A stretch of DNA of 64,000 bases from JAXMAR01 sp046350295 (GTDB lineage: Bacteria > Planctomycetota > Planctomycetia > Gemmatales > Gemmataceae), in assembly GCA_046350295.1 (NCBI GenBank), contig JAXMAR010000002.1, positions 248,001-312,000 on the forward strand. The letters are read 5' to 3'. Under the pieces are notes generated by a model. That model had not been told where the DNA came from and did not search any database. It saw only the letters and a program-made list of their open reading frames with translations. Shown piece after piece: positions 19,680 through 27,757 of the stretch (within the stretch, counting starts at the first letter, position 1; each line of letters starts with the position of its first letter). Position numbers and translations under genes: made by a program.

Positions 19680-19702
19680 GCCCCGGTTCGCAGAACCGGG
19701 GC
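19680..19702. repeat. Palindromic repeat, family B
   Basis: Perfect hairpin GCCCCGGTTC-GCA-GAACCGGGGC preceded by CGTTTA, between the convergent WD40 and DUF6800-like genes. It is identical in design to the units inside the DUF2330 array, showing that the repeat is dispersed. Confidence 0.85.
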
Positions 19703-19742
19703 GGACGTCGCCCCGAAGTCGGAAACGCCCAAGCGCCCGTCG

Positions 19743-19901
19743 CTACGCCTGCGGCTTCCACCACGGGCTGATGCGTTTGATCTTCGTCAGGATCGCTTCC
19801 TTGTCGCCGGAGGTCTTGGCGCTCGCCAGCTTGTCCTTGAGCTTGTTCAGCTTCTCGTGACGCGAACGCCGCCGCCGCAGCTCGATCTTACGCTCAACCA
19901 T
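19743..19901 (-). CDS. DUF6800-like mini-protein
   Basis: A 52-residue basic protein starting at the ATG at 19901. It begins MVERKIELRRRRSRHEKLNK, has a Lys/Ala helical middle with KAREAIL-like KEAILTKIKRIS, and ends in PWWKPQA. The N-terminal VERkIEL, the charged coiled segment and the C-terminal PWW are typical of the short DUF6800 proteins of planctomycetes, whose role is unknown. An earlier in-frame start is possible but would add a long unsupported N-terminus. Converges on the WD40 gene and diverges from the di-heme oxidoreductase. Confidence 0.7.
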   Translation of the reverse strand: MVERKIELRRRRSRHEKLNKLKDKLASAKTSGDKEAILTKIKRISPWWKPQA

Positions 19902-20031
19902 GACGGTTTCCTCTTTCGTAATCGGTGTTGGAGAGGTGTAATATAGAAGCTCGGTCATGGCCGCGACAAGCCGGAAGGCTCTTGCCTCTCTGTGCCGCCG
20001 TGCCTCCTGGTTAGAAACAACGGGGTCTCCC

Positions 20032-22014
20032 ATGAAAAAAATCGCGTGGATCATCGGCGGTTTCGCCCTCGGCATCGGCGCCTCGTTCGGGCTCATGCAC
20101 TTGAGCCAGTCGCAGGCGCAGCTCTCCGAGCGCCCCGGCCATTCCACCTCCAACCCGATCGATGAGCCGCGCGACCTTTCCGGGCTCTCCATCAAGAACC
20201 CGCGCGTCCGCGTCGTCCACACCACCGACGCCAAGTACGAAGGGGGCTCGATGTACATGCAGCAGGCCGACCCCTGGCTCGGCTACGAATGGGGCCGGTC
20301 GCTGAGCCAGCGCAACTTCCGCGAGCGCGACGGCGTTTACGGCGACGCGGGCAAGATCGAAGGCATGCTCCTCGCCGACTCCACCACCAAGATGATGGAC
20401 CGCAGCCACACCAACTCCTGCGCCATCTGCCACAACAACCCCTACCGCGACGCCGGCGCCGGCATCACCATGGCCAAGAACGGCGGCTCCGGCCGCAACA
20501 CCCCCCACATGTTCGGCGACGGCCTCGTCGAGATGATCGGCCTGCAGACCCGCCTCAAGCTCCTCGACCTGGCCGACGAGAACCGCGACGGCTGGATCTC
20601 CTTCGAGGAGATGAAGAAGGCGCCCAAGGCGATCATCTACAACCTGCCCGAAGGCATGCCCGGCCGCGTCGCCATCGACCTGGGCAGCTTCGACGACGTC
20701 GACGGCAAGGGCGTTCCCAGCCTCAACGCCCTCGTCTGGCCCTATTTCGTCGACAGGAACGGCCTGCGCATCGCCACCGCCAAGAACCTCCACTCCCCGG
20801 ACGTCGCCGGCTACGGAATCGAGGTGCAGATCTTCGGCTTCGGCCACCTCTATCTCCCCTATCGCCCGCCGGTGTCGACGACGCTCCGCTCCTTCACGAC
20901 AACGCCGTTCGACATCCACATGGGCCTCCAGGCCCACGATCCGACGACCTACTCGAGCCCGAAGCGCGACGGCCTCGCCCTCGTCTCCAACGCCGGGGCC
21001 CAGCAGTTCATCTCGGCGGCCGGCAAGGACCGCGGCGGCGTCCGCGCCCCGACCAAGAGCGGCTGGCCGGGCATCAGCCTCGACGACCCGGACCGCGACG
21101 GCTACTGCGAGGAGATCTCCGAAGGGGAGATCGACGTGATGGAGTGGTACTTCCTCAACCATCCCTCCCCGACGCGCGGCAAGATCACCGAGGACGTGGC
21201 CGCCGGCGAGAAGCTCTTCACGAAGATCGGCTGCGCCAACTGCCACACGCCCGATTGGCACATTTACCCGCACGACAAGGACAACCCGGACTACACCAAG
21301 CGCTACGACGGCGACCGCCGCTTCTTCGACCTGCAAGTCGCCTGGAACGACAAGAACGACCGCCTCGAAGGCAAGGTCGTCTACCTCGCCGACAAGAAGG
21401 GCGGATTGACGACGCCGCGCCGCGGCGCCTACACGGTGCGCGGCGTCTACTCCGACTTCAAGTACCACGACGTGGGCGAGGACTTCTGGCAGATCCAGTA
21501 CGACGGCAGCATCATCCGCAAGTGGCGCACGCCGCCGCTCTGGGGCGTCGGCCACACGGCCCCCTACGCCCACGACGGCGGCAGCCTCGATCTCCCCGCC
21601 GTCATCAAGCGCCATGGCGGCGAGGCCCAGGAATCGCGCGACGCCTTCGCCGCCCTCTCCGCCCAGGAGCAGAAGCTCGTCGTCTGCTTCCTCCAGAACC
21701 TGATCCTCTACCAGACCGATCAACTCCCCTGCGACATGGACGGCGACGGCAAGATCAGCAACCACTTCAAGGTGCAGGGCGTCGACACCGGCGTCGAGCG
21801 CTTCAACCCCGAGTGGCTCTTCAAGGTCCCCGTGAAGATCGAGGGCTACCTCAAGAACGTGCAGGGTATCCGCATCCTCTCCGCCGCCCCGCTCAACCTG
21901 CGCCAGGCTTACGGCCTGGATCTGGAGTTCCTGCGCGATACCGACGGCGATCTGTTCCCGGACGTTATCGATCCCGATCCACTCCGGCCGGGGTATCGGG
22001 ATGGAGTGCGGTGA
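20032..22014 (+). CDS. Di-heme oxidoreductase (DHOR/cytochrome c peroxidase-like) with calcium-binding motifs
   Basis: A 660-residue exported c-type cytochrome. The start at 20032 gives MKKIAWIIGGFALGIGASFG, a signal or anchor helix. Two heme-attachment motifs are visible: CAICH (residues 130-134) and CANCH (401-405). WRTPPLWGVGHTAPYAHDGG and the surrounding sequence are typical of the di-heme oxidoreductase/MauG-like fold, where the second heme region and a distal His/Met form the electron path. An EF-hand-like loop DENRDGWISFEE lies at residues 182-193. Asp-rich loops (DMDGDGKIS, DTDGDLFPDVIDPDP) are near the C-terminus. Substrate unknown; a periplasmic peroxidase or oxidase is expected. 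No partner cytochrome gene is adjacent. Confidence 0.85.
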   Translation: MKKIAWIIGGFALGIGASFGLMHLSQSQAQLSERPGHSTSNPIDEPRDLSGLSIKNPRVRVVHTTDAKYEGGSMYMQQADPWLGYEWGRSLSQRNFRERDGVYGDAGKIEGMLLADSTTKMMDRSHTNSCAICHNNPYRDAGAGITMAKNGGSGRNTPHMFGDGLVEMIGLQTRLKLLDLADENRDGWISFEEMKKAPKAIIYNLPEGMPGRVAIDLGSFDDVDGKGVPSLNALVWPYFVDRNGLRIATAKNLHSPDVAGYGIEVQIFGFGHLYLPYRPPVSTTLRSFTTTPFDIHMGLQAHDPTTYSSPKRDGLALVSNAGAQQFISAAGKDRGGVRAPTKSGWPGISLDDPDRDGYCEEISEGEIDVMEWYFLNHPSPTRGKITEDVAAGEKLFTKIGCANCHTPDWHIYPHDKDNPDYTKRYDGDRRFFDLQVAWNDKNDRLEGKVVYLADKKGGLTTPRRGAYTVRGVYSDFKYHDVGEDFWQIQYDGSIIRKWRTPPLWGVGHTAPYAHDGGSLDLPAVIKRHGGEAQESRDAFAALSAQEQKLVVCFLQNLILYQTDQLPCDMDGDGKISNHFKVQGVDTGVERFNPEWLFKVPVKIEGYLKNVQGIRILSAAPLNLRQAYGLDLEFLRDTDGDLFPDVIDPDPLRPGYRDGVR

Positions 22015-22204
22015 CGGGCCTCAGATTCTGGTCACGACGGCCAAATCAGGCATCTACGTAACTTACAACCCCCTTTGCTCCTGCGATCATGAGGCGGTGA
22101 AGGCCAAGCGAAGTGAACCTTGCTTCCCTTCACGCTCTCATTGATCTCAAGGCAGAGGCGCGTCGCCCCAAGATTCCGCAAGGAAGACAGGACGGCAGAT
22201 TGCG

Positions 22205-22837
22205 ATGAACGTGGGCAAGTCTGTTCGAAAGGCCATTGACGATTGGGAACTTGGCGATCTTGAGTCCGCCATGTTGCACGCTTGCAACGCGGTGGATGGT
22301 ACCGCGGCGAAGGTGTACCCAGGCGTGGGTAGTAACGATCGCTTTACGCGACTTGTGCGCGAGAACTATCACATCTTTGGCCCGATGGCACTTCCGGGTG
22401 TCGACCTGCAGGCTACGCGGTTTCCCGTGAAGGTGCCGAAGCCAAAAGCTCCTGGTGGCAAGCCCGATGTCGCCGACCTGATTTATGGGGTTCACAGGTG
22501 CGTGCATGGACACGGTGATGAACTGCCAGATGGATTTGATCTTCTGCCTGACGCACCAGGGCCCACCAGGCATACGCGGACAACGGTTGCAAGAGGCAGG
22601 GTACGCTTAAGTGATCGAACCATTTCCGGGCTGCTCGCAATTGCCGTCCTTTCTCCCGCCAACATCGGTCAACGCGTACCGGACACATACTATCTGAGCT
22701 TTGAGGAGCGGCGATTCTTGATCAACGAGTGGTGGGGACGGGCGGCTAACTTTGCTGACGTTGTAGCTCAGACCACTCTGCCGTGTGTCAAGTTGGAGTT
22801 TGGAGATTGGATGGATGAGACAAACAAGCTCGGCTGA
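22205..22837 (+). CDS. Hypothetical protein, lower GC than neighbours
   Basis: A 210-residue cytosolic protein without signal peptide. The N-terminal part is helical (VGKSVRKAIDDWELGDLESA then MLHACNAVDGTAAKVYP), followed by SNDRFTRLVRENYHIFGPMA, ADLIYGVHRCVHGHGDELPD and a C-terminal helix-rich segment with ERRFLINEWWGRAANFADVV. The arrangement recalls HEPN-type helical domains, but no catalytic RxxxxH motif is clear, so this is only a suggestion. Base composition is visibly less GC-rich than the flanking genes, which suggests acquisition by transfer. The ATG at 22205 overlaps the stop of an upstream 31-codon reading frame (ATGA). Confidence 0.7.
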   Translation: MNVGKSVRKAIDDWELGDLESAMLHACNAVDGTAAKVYPGVGSNDRFTRLVRENYHIFGPMALPGVDLQATRFPVKVPKPKAPGGKPDVADLIYGVHRCVHGHGDELPDGFDLLPDAPGPTRHTRTTVARGRVRLSDRTISGLLAIAVLSPANIGQRVPDTYYLSFEERRFLINEWWGRAANFADVVAQTTLPCVKLEFGDWMDETNKLG

Positions 22838-23000
22838 CGGCCGACTCGGCGCTGCCGCTACCTTCTCCGATGCCTTTCCTCGCTGGATGATAACCACCTA
22901 TATCCAGCGCCGCGTCCCGACCCCGATCCGCTACAATTCGGGTATCGGGATGGGATACGGTCGATTGCTTGCGTGCTGCGACAGGTCTCACGCCAGATGG

Positions 23001-23216
23001 TCACCGGCGCTGGACGCGAAATGCGTCGAAGTCGTAGCCGCTATCGCGGAGGTCCCGCCCCGCCTGAGCGGCGGCCTCCCAGTCACCGGTTCCGGGACGT
23101 ATGACCGTGGCCTCAGCCGCGCGGACCGGCTCGACGCGGACCCGGGCCCCCTCAGCAAGGCAGACCGGCTCATCAAACACGACAACGCCGTTTTCCACGT
23201 GGCCTGCGAATGACAT
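23001..23216 (-). CDS. Putative antitoxin (DUF104/AF2212-like), unpaired
   Basis: A 71-residue protein from the ATG at 23216. The N-terminus MSFAGHVENGVVVFDEPVC and LAEGARVRVEPV match the swapped-hairpin fold of short VapB-type antitoxins (enGvivldepv-LpEGtrVrVe). The C-terminal part (DWEAAAQAGRDLRDSGYDFD) would bind a toxin. No PIN toxin follows on the minus strand, so it is a solitary antitoxin or the remnant of a pair. It is divergent from the antitoxin at 23399. Confidence 0.65.
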   Translation of the reverse strand: MSFAGHVENGVVVFDEPVCLAEGARVRVEPVRAAEATVIRPGTGDWEAAAQAGRDLRDSGYDFDAFRVQRR

Positions 23217-23398
23217 GTCTTTTCCTCGGATGTATTCTACTGTCCGGCGCCGTGACAGTCGACATGCGGCCTCCACGCAACTTGTCCTGTTCCCCTTGTT
23301 CCTGCGCTTGCGGCTCCGCCGTTTGCCTGCGTCTTTTTCGCGCTTGGCGCCGCCCGGGGGTGTGTTACAATCGACAAAACGTATACGGGATCATCACC

Positions 23399-23629
23399 AT
23401 GGCCGCGATCATCCATGCCCGGTTGGATCCTCAGACGGCGGCTCTGTGCCGGCGTCTGGCCAAGCAATTCGGCTGGAGCGACTCGAAGATCGTGCGCGAG
23501 GCGATCCGGGTGCTGGCGGCGCTCGCCCCTGGCACAGGGCCGCGGAAGGTGATCGGCCAGGGGAAGTTTCGCTCCGGCCTTGCGGACCTCGGCTCCAATA
23601 AGCGACATCTGGATGACTTCGGACGATGA
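23399..23629 (+). CDS. Putative antitoxin of a VapBC-type module
   Basis: A 76-residue protein, MAAIIHARLDPQTAALCRRL followed by a helix (GWSDSKIVREAIRVLAAL). This resembles a ribbon-helix-helix DNA-binding antitoxin, which would dimerise and repress its own promoter. The C-terminus (FRSGLADLGSNKRHLDDFGR) would be the toxin-binding tail. Its stop overlaps the start of the PIN gene by ATGA at 23626-23629, so the pair is translationally coupled. An ATG upstream in frame would add unsupported sequence. Confidence 0.75.
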   Translation: MAAIIHARLDPQTAALCRRLAKQFGWSDSKIVREAIRVLAALAPGTGPRKVIGQGKFRSGLADLGSNKRHLDDFGR

Positions 23630-24048
23630 AACCCGTGTTGCTCGACACCGGCTGCATCGTGGCGTTGTTGGACGCCTCGGAGAGATACCACCAAGCCTGT
23701 GCCGCCGCGATCGCGGGCCTGGCGGCGCCACTGGTCACGTGCGAGGCCGTCGTCGCCGAAAGCTGCCACTTGCTGGGCAGAAGCCGGGGCGCCGCCGCCG
23801 CGGTGCTCGAGAACATCGAGCAGGGCGTTTTTCTTGTGCCCTTCCGGCTGGTCGACCGCGTGAAGCCCGTGCGCAAGCTCCTCGCCAAGTACGCTGACGT
23901 GCGGATGGACCTTGCGGACGCCTGTCTCGTCGATCTCGCCACTCAAGTGGGCAGCGGCGACATCCTGACCCTGGACCGCGATTTTCAGGTCTATCGCTGG
24001 GACAAGAAACGACCATTTCGCATGTTGATTGAGCTGGACATGGAATAG
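23626..24048 (+). CDS. PIN-domain toxin (VapC-type ribonuclease)
   Basis: A 140-residue PIN-domain protein. The acidic residues expected to bind Mg2+ are present: D7 in LLDTG, E45 in VVAES, D95/D98 in VRMDLADAC, and D117/D119 in TLDRDF. PIN toxins of this type cleave specific RNAs (tRNA or rRNA in characterised VapC proteins); the target here is unknown. It overlaps the antitoxin gene by 4 bp. Length is normal for the family, with no truncation. Confidence 0.85.
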   Translation: MKPVLLDTGCIVALLDASERYHQACAAAIAGLAAPLVTCEAVVAESCHLLGRSRGAAAAVLENIEQGVFLVPFRLVDRVKPVRKLLAKYADVRMDLADACLVDLATQVGSGDILTLDRDFQVYRWDKKRPFRMLIELDME

Positions 24049-24129
24049 CTGCGGCGCATGCATGGACGGCCGCCGACTCCATAGAATGCCTCTATCCCGC
24101 CTTCCCTCCTTCCTCGCACACGGCCCACC

Positions 24130-25365
24130 ATGCGAACTCTTCTTTGCTGCGCCCTTGCCCTGCTCGTCATGCCCCGGTCGCTCCGCGGCGACGACTGGCC
24201 CTCCTGGCGCGGCCCCACGTTCAATGGGGTCGCCGCGACGCGGTCCGTGCCGCTCGAGTGGTCGGAGACGAAGAACATCGTCTGGAAGGCGCCCGTCCCC
24301 GGCCGCGGCCACTCGTCGCCGATCATCTCGGGAGAGCGTGTCTTTCTTTCCACGGCCGACGAGGGGCGCAACGTCTTCTCGGTCCTCTGCTACGACCGGG
24401 GCAGCGGCAAGCAACTCTGGCGCAAGGACGTGCTCGAAGGAAAGTCGGAGGGCCGGATCCACGCGAAGAACACGCGCGCCTCGTCCACGCTGGCCTGCGA
24501 CGGCGAGCGCGTCTACGCCCTCTTTCACAAGGGAGACGGCATCTGGGCCACCGCCCTGGATTACTCGGGCAAGCAGATTTGGCAAAAGAAAGTCGGCGGC
24601 TTCGTCTCCCACTGGGGCTACTCGGCTTCCCCCACGATCTATCGCTCCTCGCTGATCGTCGCGACCGACCACAAGGAAGGAGGCGCCCTGCACGCGCTCG
24701 ACCTGCGCACGGGAGACGTCCTCTGGGAAACGCCGCGGCCCAAGGCGCCGACCTATGCTTCGCCCGTTGTCCTCAAAGCGGGAGGGAAGGACCAGCTCGT
24801 CATCGCCGGCGCCGAGAAGGTCATCAGCTACGATCCGGCCAGCGGCAAGGAGCTCTGGTCGGTCAAGGGGACCAGCGTCGAATGCGTCAGTTCGATCATC
24901 GCCGAGGGGGACCGCATCTTCGCCACCGGCGGCTTCCCGGACAAGGAGACGCTCTGCATCCGCGCCGACGGCTCAGCCGAAGCCGTCTGGCGCGCCAAGG
25001 TCGGCGATTTCGTGCCGTCCCAGGTCCTGCACAAGGGCTACATCTACTCGGTGCTGGACAACGGCGTCGCCCTCTGCCTGGACGCGGCCAGCGGCAAGGA
25101 AATGTGGAAGGACCGACTGCGCAGCAACGCCTTCAGCGCCTCCCCCATCGTGGTCGGCGACAACGTTTTCATTCCGAGCGAGACCGGCGTCACGCACGTC
25201 TTCCGCGCCAACCCGAAGAAGCTCGATATCGTTGCGGAGAACCAACTCGGCAAGCAGGCGTTCGCCTCCCCCGCCGCCTGCGGCGGCCGGCTCTTCCTGC
25301 GCCTGGTCGGCGACGCGCGCCAGGAGTGGCTTTATTGCATCGGGGAGGGCGCGGGGGGCCGATAG
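24130..25365 (+). CDS. PQQ-binding-like beta-propeller protein
   Basis: A 411-residue exported propeller. A signal peptide (MRTLLCCALALLVMPRSLRG) is followed by DDWPSWRGPTFNGVA, the usual opening of the planctomycete PQQ-like group. Repeated blades carry the W-containing motif with GSGKQLWRKDVL, DYSGKQIWQKKVGG, DLRTGDVLWETPRP, DPASGKELWSVKGT and DAASGKEMWKDRL. In characterised relatives such propellers are structural (BamB) or quinoprotein dehydrogenases; no PQQ-ligating dehydrogenase signature is seen, so a binding role is more likely. It is a single gene between two toxin-antitoxin pairs. Confidence 0.85.
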   Translation: MRTLLCCALALLVMPRSLRGDDWPSWRGPTFNGVAATRSVPLEWSETKNIVWKAPVPGRGHSSPIISGERVFLSTADEGRNVFSVLCYDRGSGKQLWRKDVLEGKSEGRIHAKNTRASSTLACDGERVYALFHKGDGIWATALDYSGKQIWQKKVGGFVSHWGYSASPTIYRSSLIVATDHKEGGALHALDLRTGDVLWETPRPKAPTYASPVVLKAGGKDQLVIAGAEKVISYDPASGKELWSVKGTSVECVSSIIAEGDRIFATGGFPDKETLCIRADGSAEAVWRAKVGDFVPSQVLHKGYIYSVLDNGVALCLDAASGKEMWKDRLRSNAFSASPIVVGDNVFIPSETGVTHVFRANPKKLDIVAENQLGKQAFASPAACGGRLFLRLVGDARQEWLYCIGEGAGGR

Positions 25366-25478
25366 CAGGTCGACGCCGTTAGCGGCAACGACCTGGTACC
25401 GATGCGTCGCCGCGCCGACGACCTCTGATGCTTTGGCGGCAATTGACCGGACCAACGAATCCCGGTAACTTCGAGGAT

Positions 25479-25769
25479 ATGAGCCACACGCTGTCGGTCC
25501 CTGTTCCGGACGACCTATATCGAGCGCTCGAAGCATGTGCTCGTCGCGAGAAGCTGTCTATCGAGGAACTCGCTTTGCGCGAGATGACTCGGGGGCTTCG
25601 CCAAGTTTCGGACGTGAGAACGGAACAGGAAAAAGAAGCGGCGCGACAAGCCTTGCGGGCCCACTTCGGCTCCGTATCGCTCGGCAAGCCATCCATCGAC
25701 AGCAACGAGGCGCTGGACAAGGTCCTCGGAGACGAATACGCCAATCCGCACGATGCCCATGCTCCTTGA
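25479..25769 (+). CDS. Putative antitoxin of a second PIN module
   Basis: A 96-residue protein from the ATG at 25479 (MSHTLSVPVPDDLYRALEAC). The pattern beta strand, DDLYRALEACARREKLSIEE, helix is that of ribbon-helix-helix antitoxins. The C-terminal part is charged and helical with GKPSIDSNEALDKVLGDEY. Its end overlaps the PIN gene by 17 bp. Autoregulation by the antitoxin is expected from the family, but no operator was identified. Confidence 0.7.
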   Translation: MSHTLSVPVPDDLYRALEACARREKLSIEELALREMTRGLRQVSDVRTEQEKEAARQALRAHFGSVSLGKPSIDSNEALDKVLGDEYANPHDAHAP

Positions 25770-26151
25770 TACCTCCGGCCTCTACTCTCTTCTTGTCGTC
25801 GAGGAACGTTTCCACATCAGAGCCGTCGATCTTCTGCGTGGCCCCATCAACGGTATCACGCACAGCTACATCCTCGCGGAACTCGTAGCCCTCTGCTTGG
25901 CGCGCGGCGTCGGATTATCGAAGACTCTCGATTTCCTTCACGACCTCCATCTCGATCCCGAAATCTCCGTCGTCTGGGTGGATCGCGATCTGCACTGGGA
26001 CGCCGAAAACCTTCTCTCCAAACGTCTCGACAAGACTTACTCCCTTTGTGACGCTGTGAGTTTCGTTCTCATGCGCCGTCTCGGCATTCTCGAGGCGCTG
26101 ACGACCGATCACCATTTCGAGCAGGAAGGATTTGTTCGCTTGCTCAAGTAG
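25753..26151 (+). CDS. PIN-domain toxin (VapC-type)
   Basis: A 132-residue PIN protein. D6 in MLLDTSGLY, E43 in YILAEL, D100 in SLCDAVSF and D119 in LTTDHHFEQEGF are in the expected positions of the four-acid active site. It overlaps its antitoxin. The C-terminal TTDHHFEQEGFVRL is the common tail of this PIN subgroup. A GTGG-type palindrome lies just after the stop. Confidence 0.85.
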   Translation: MPMLLDTSGLYSLLVVEERFHIRAVDLLRGPINGITHSYILAELVALCLARGVGLSKTLDFLHDLHLDPEISVVWVDRDLHWDAENLLSKRLDKTYSLCDAVSFVLMRRLGILEALTTDHHFEQEGFVRLLK

Positions 26152-26166
26152 CCTTGCCGCCGCGTC

Positions 26167-26202
26167 CGGCACGTTGAAAACGTGCCGCCACATCTGGGTG
26201 GC
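26167..26202. repeat. GTGG-type REP-like palindrome between convergent genes (family D)
   Basis: CGGCACGTT-GAA-AACGTGCCG (26167-26187) has 9-base arms and a 3-base loop. It is followed by GCCAC...GTGGC (26187-26202). Read on the minus strand the first unit is GTGG plus the hairpin, the layout of REP units. It sits between the converging PIN toxin and hydrolase genes and could also act as a bidirectional terminator. A related unit is at 35951-35978. Confidence 0.7.
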
Positions 26203-26208
26203 GCCTTT

Positions 26209-27507
26209 TCACCTGTCCATCGTCGCCCGGGAAGGCTCGGACCTCAATCCAACGCCGTTCACCGTGATGACTTGATAACGCCCGCCGGGCGCCCGGTCGA
26301 CGAAGCGCAGCGCCGGCAGCGGCCGCTCCGGCGTGTCGTGGTAGGACATCGTCTGGAATAGCGGGCGGCCGAAGCGGCCGACGGCCTTCTCCGGGACCTG
26401 TCCGACTTCCTTGCCGTCGCGCAGGATGATGAACGCCTTGATGCCGCTCTCGAAGTCCGCCGCGGCGTCCCAGGTGATTTCCGTGTCGTCTCCTTTCTTC
26501 CGGACCTTGACAGCGAACGGCGCGGGCGGCGGCGTCTTGTCGTCGACGGCGCCCGTCTTGACGTACTCGCTCCACGCCCGGGCCACGCGCTCGTCCGGCA
26601 GCCAGACCGCCTCCGCGACCTTGCCCTTGTAGGAGCCCGCCGGCTCGGCCGTGTCGCCGAGCGGCGCCGCGAGCCAGGAGGACTTCTGGTCGATCGCCTT
26701 GAGCTTGTTTCCCTTTCCCGGAAGGCGCAGCGCCAGGCAGGCGTCGAAGAACGGGATGGCGAGGTAGCGTGAGTCGCCGCATTCGTGGGCGGTGCGCGGG
26801 TCGGGGGCGAAGCCGATCGGGGCGCCCTTGGCGCGGTAGGCCTGGAACATCGCGAACGTCCCGGTCCATGCGCCGTTGAAGCGTTTGTCCCCCTTTTCCT
26901 TCGCTCCCGGATTGCACATCATCGGGATGGCGTAGGCCGCCTCGGGGATCTTGGGCCGGTCGATCTCCCCCTTTTCCCAGGAAGAGAATGCCGTGCCCGA
27001 GCGGAACCAGATGGCGACGATGCGCTCCGGCTCGAGCGTCTGCATGATGCTGGCCCAGAAACCGCCGCCGGAATGGCCCCACAGACACCAGGGGGCGGTT
27101 TCAATCTCCGGATGCTCCGCCTTCACCGCCAGATCGTGCAGCGCCTGGAGGAAGGTCTTGTGGGAGCCGTTGCGCGGGTCGCACCAGAGCCGGCAGTTCT
27201 GCTTGTCCTCCTGGTGATAGGAGGGGCCGAGCAGGGCGCAGTCCCACTTCTTTGCCAGCGCTTGCCAGTGCAGGTCGTACGCCGCGGTCTCGCCTCCCTT
27301 GCAGGCGCCCGAGCCGCAGCCATGCTGGTGAACGATGACGCCGCGCACGCGCGTGACGCCCTCGGGCAGCCAGAGCGTGTAGGTCACGCCGAGTTGAAGG
27401 GCACCCGGCTCCTTGCCCGGCGGATAGCTGACCTCGAAGTAGCGCCCCGCAGCAGGCGCGACGGAGCCGAGAATGAGAACAGCGACAAGCGAAATGAGAC
27501 GCGGCAT
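26209..27507 (-). CDS. Secreted alpha/beta-fold serine hydrolase with C-terminal FN3-like domain
   Basis: A 432-residue exported hydrolase. The start at 27507 is chosen because it gives a signal peptide (MPRLISLVAVLILGSVAPAA); an upstream in-frame ATG at 27729 would add 74 residues through an inverted-repeat element. The nucleophile elbow is GHSGGG with Ser146. The oxyanion region HQHGCGSGAC and a Cys-rich loop (CRLWC) precede it. A His-containing TAHECGDSRY near residue 250 may supply the acid/base residues. The C-terminal 90 residues (PFAVKVRKKGDDTEITWDA, GIKAFIILRDGKEVG) look like a fibronectin type III module. The ester or peptide substrate is unknown. Confidence 0.75.
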   Translation of the reverse strand: MPRLISLVAVLILGSVAPAAGRYFEVSYPPGKEPGALQLGVTYTLWLPEGVTRVRGVIVHQHGCGSGACKGGETAAYDLHWQALAKKWDCALLGPSYHQEDKQNCRLWCDPRNGSHKTFLQALHDLAVKAEHPEIETAPWCLWGHSGGGFWASIMQTLEPERIVAIWFRSGTAFSSWEKGEIDRPKIPEAAYAIPMMCNPGAKEKGDKRFNGAWTGTFAMFQAYRAKGAPIGFAPDPRTAHECGDSRYLAIPFFDACLALRLPGKGNKLKAIDQKSSWLAAPLGDTAEPAGSYKGKVAEAVWLPDERVARAWSEYVKTGAVDDKTPPPAPFAVKVRKKGDDTEITWDAAADFESGIKAFIILRDGKEVGQVPEKAVGRFGRPLFQTMSYHDTPERPLPALRFVDRAPGGRYQVITVNGVGLRSEPSRATMDR

Positions 27508-27594
27508 GGCAAACCCTCGGTCGGTGGGGGGTGGTGCGACATGGCGATGCCGCTCTGGATTTCTAAGCCGAAGTAGGGCGTTGGCAAGGCATGA

Positions 27595-27757
27595 TTTGGA
27601 GTGCGGTAATTGATTACCGCTTTTCTGAAAGGTCGCTTTTCTGAATCGCCGTTGCCGGAGCGCCCCGGCGCTCTCGAAAGCTGCTCGATGATGGGACCGC
27701 CGCGCAAGCTCGCGGGCCCCGTCGATCAAAAGCGGTAATCAATTACCGCACTCCAAA
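27595..27757. mobile_element. MITE-like element with 30-bp perfect terminal inverted repeats
   Basis: A 163-bp element. The left end 27595-27624 and right end 27728-27757 are perfect 30-bp inverted repeats. Each end also contains a palindrome of its own (GCGGTAATTGATTACCGC). The 103 bp between the ends have no useful reading frame. It lies between the divergent hydrolase and nuoM genes, inside their promoter region. No transposase is present, and no target-site duplication is obvious. It could be a non-autonomous element or a BIME-like unit. Confidence 0.75.

Noticed and set aside
20011..22061. Long antisense and shifted frames over the di-heme oxidoreductase
   Set aside because: Low-complexity composition and no start/RBS; the plus-strand frame has two heme motifs and is clearly the gene.
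22113..22208. A 31-codon GTG frame coupled by ATGA to the 22205 gene
   Set aside because: Coupling is suggestive but no homology or motif; too short to support as a gene.
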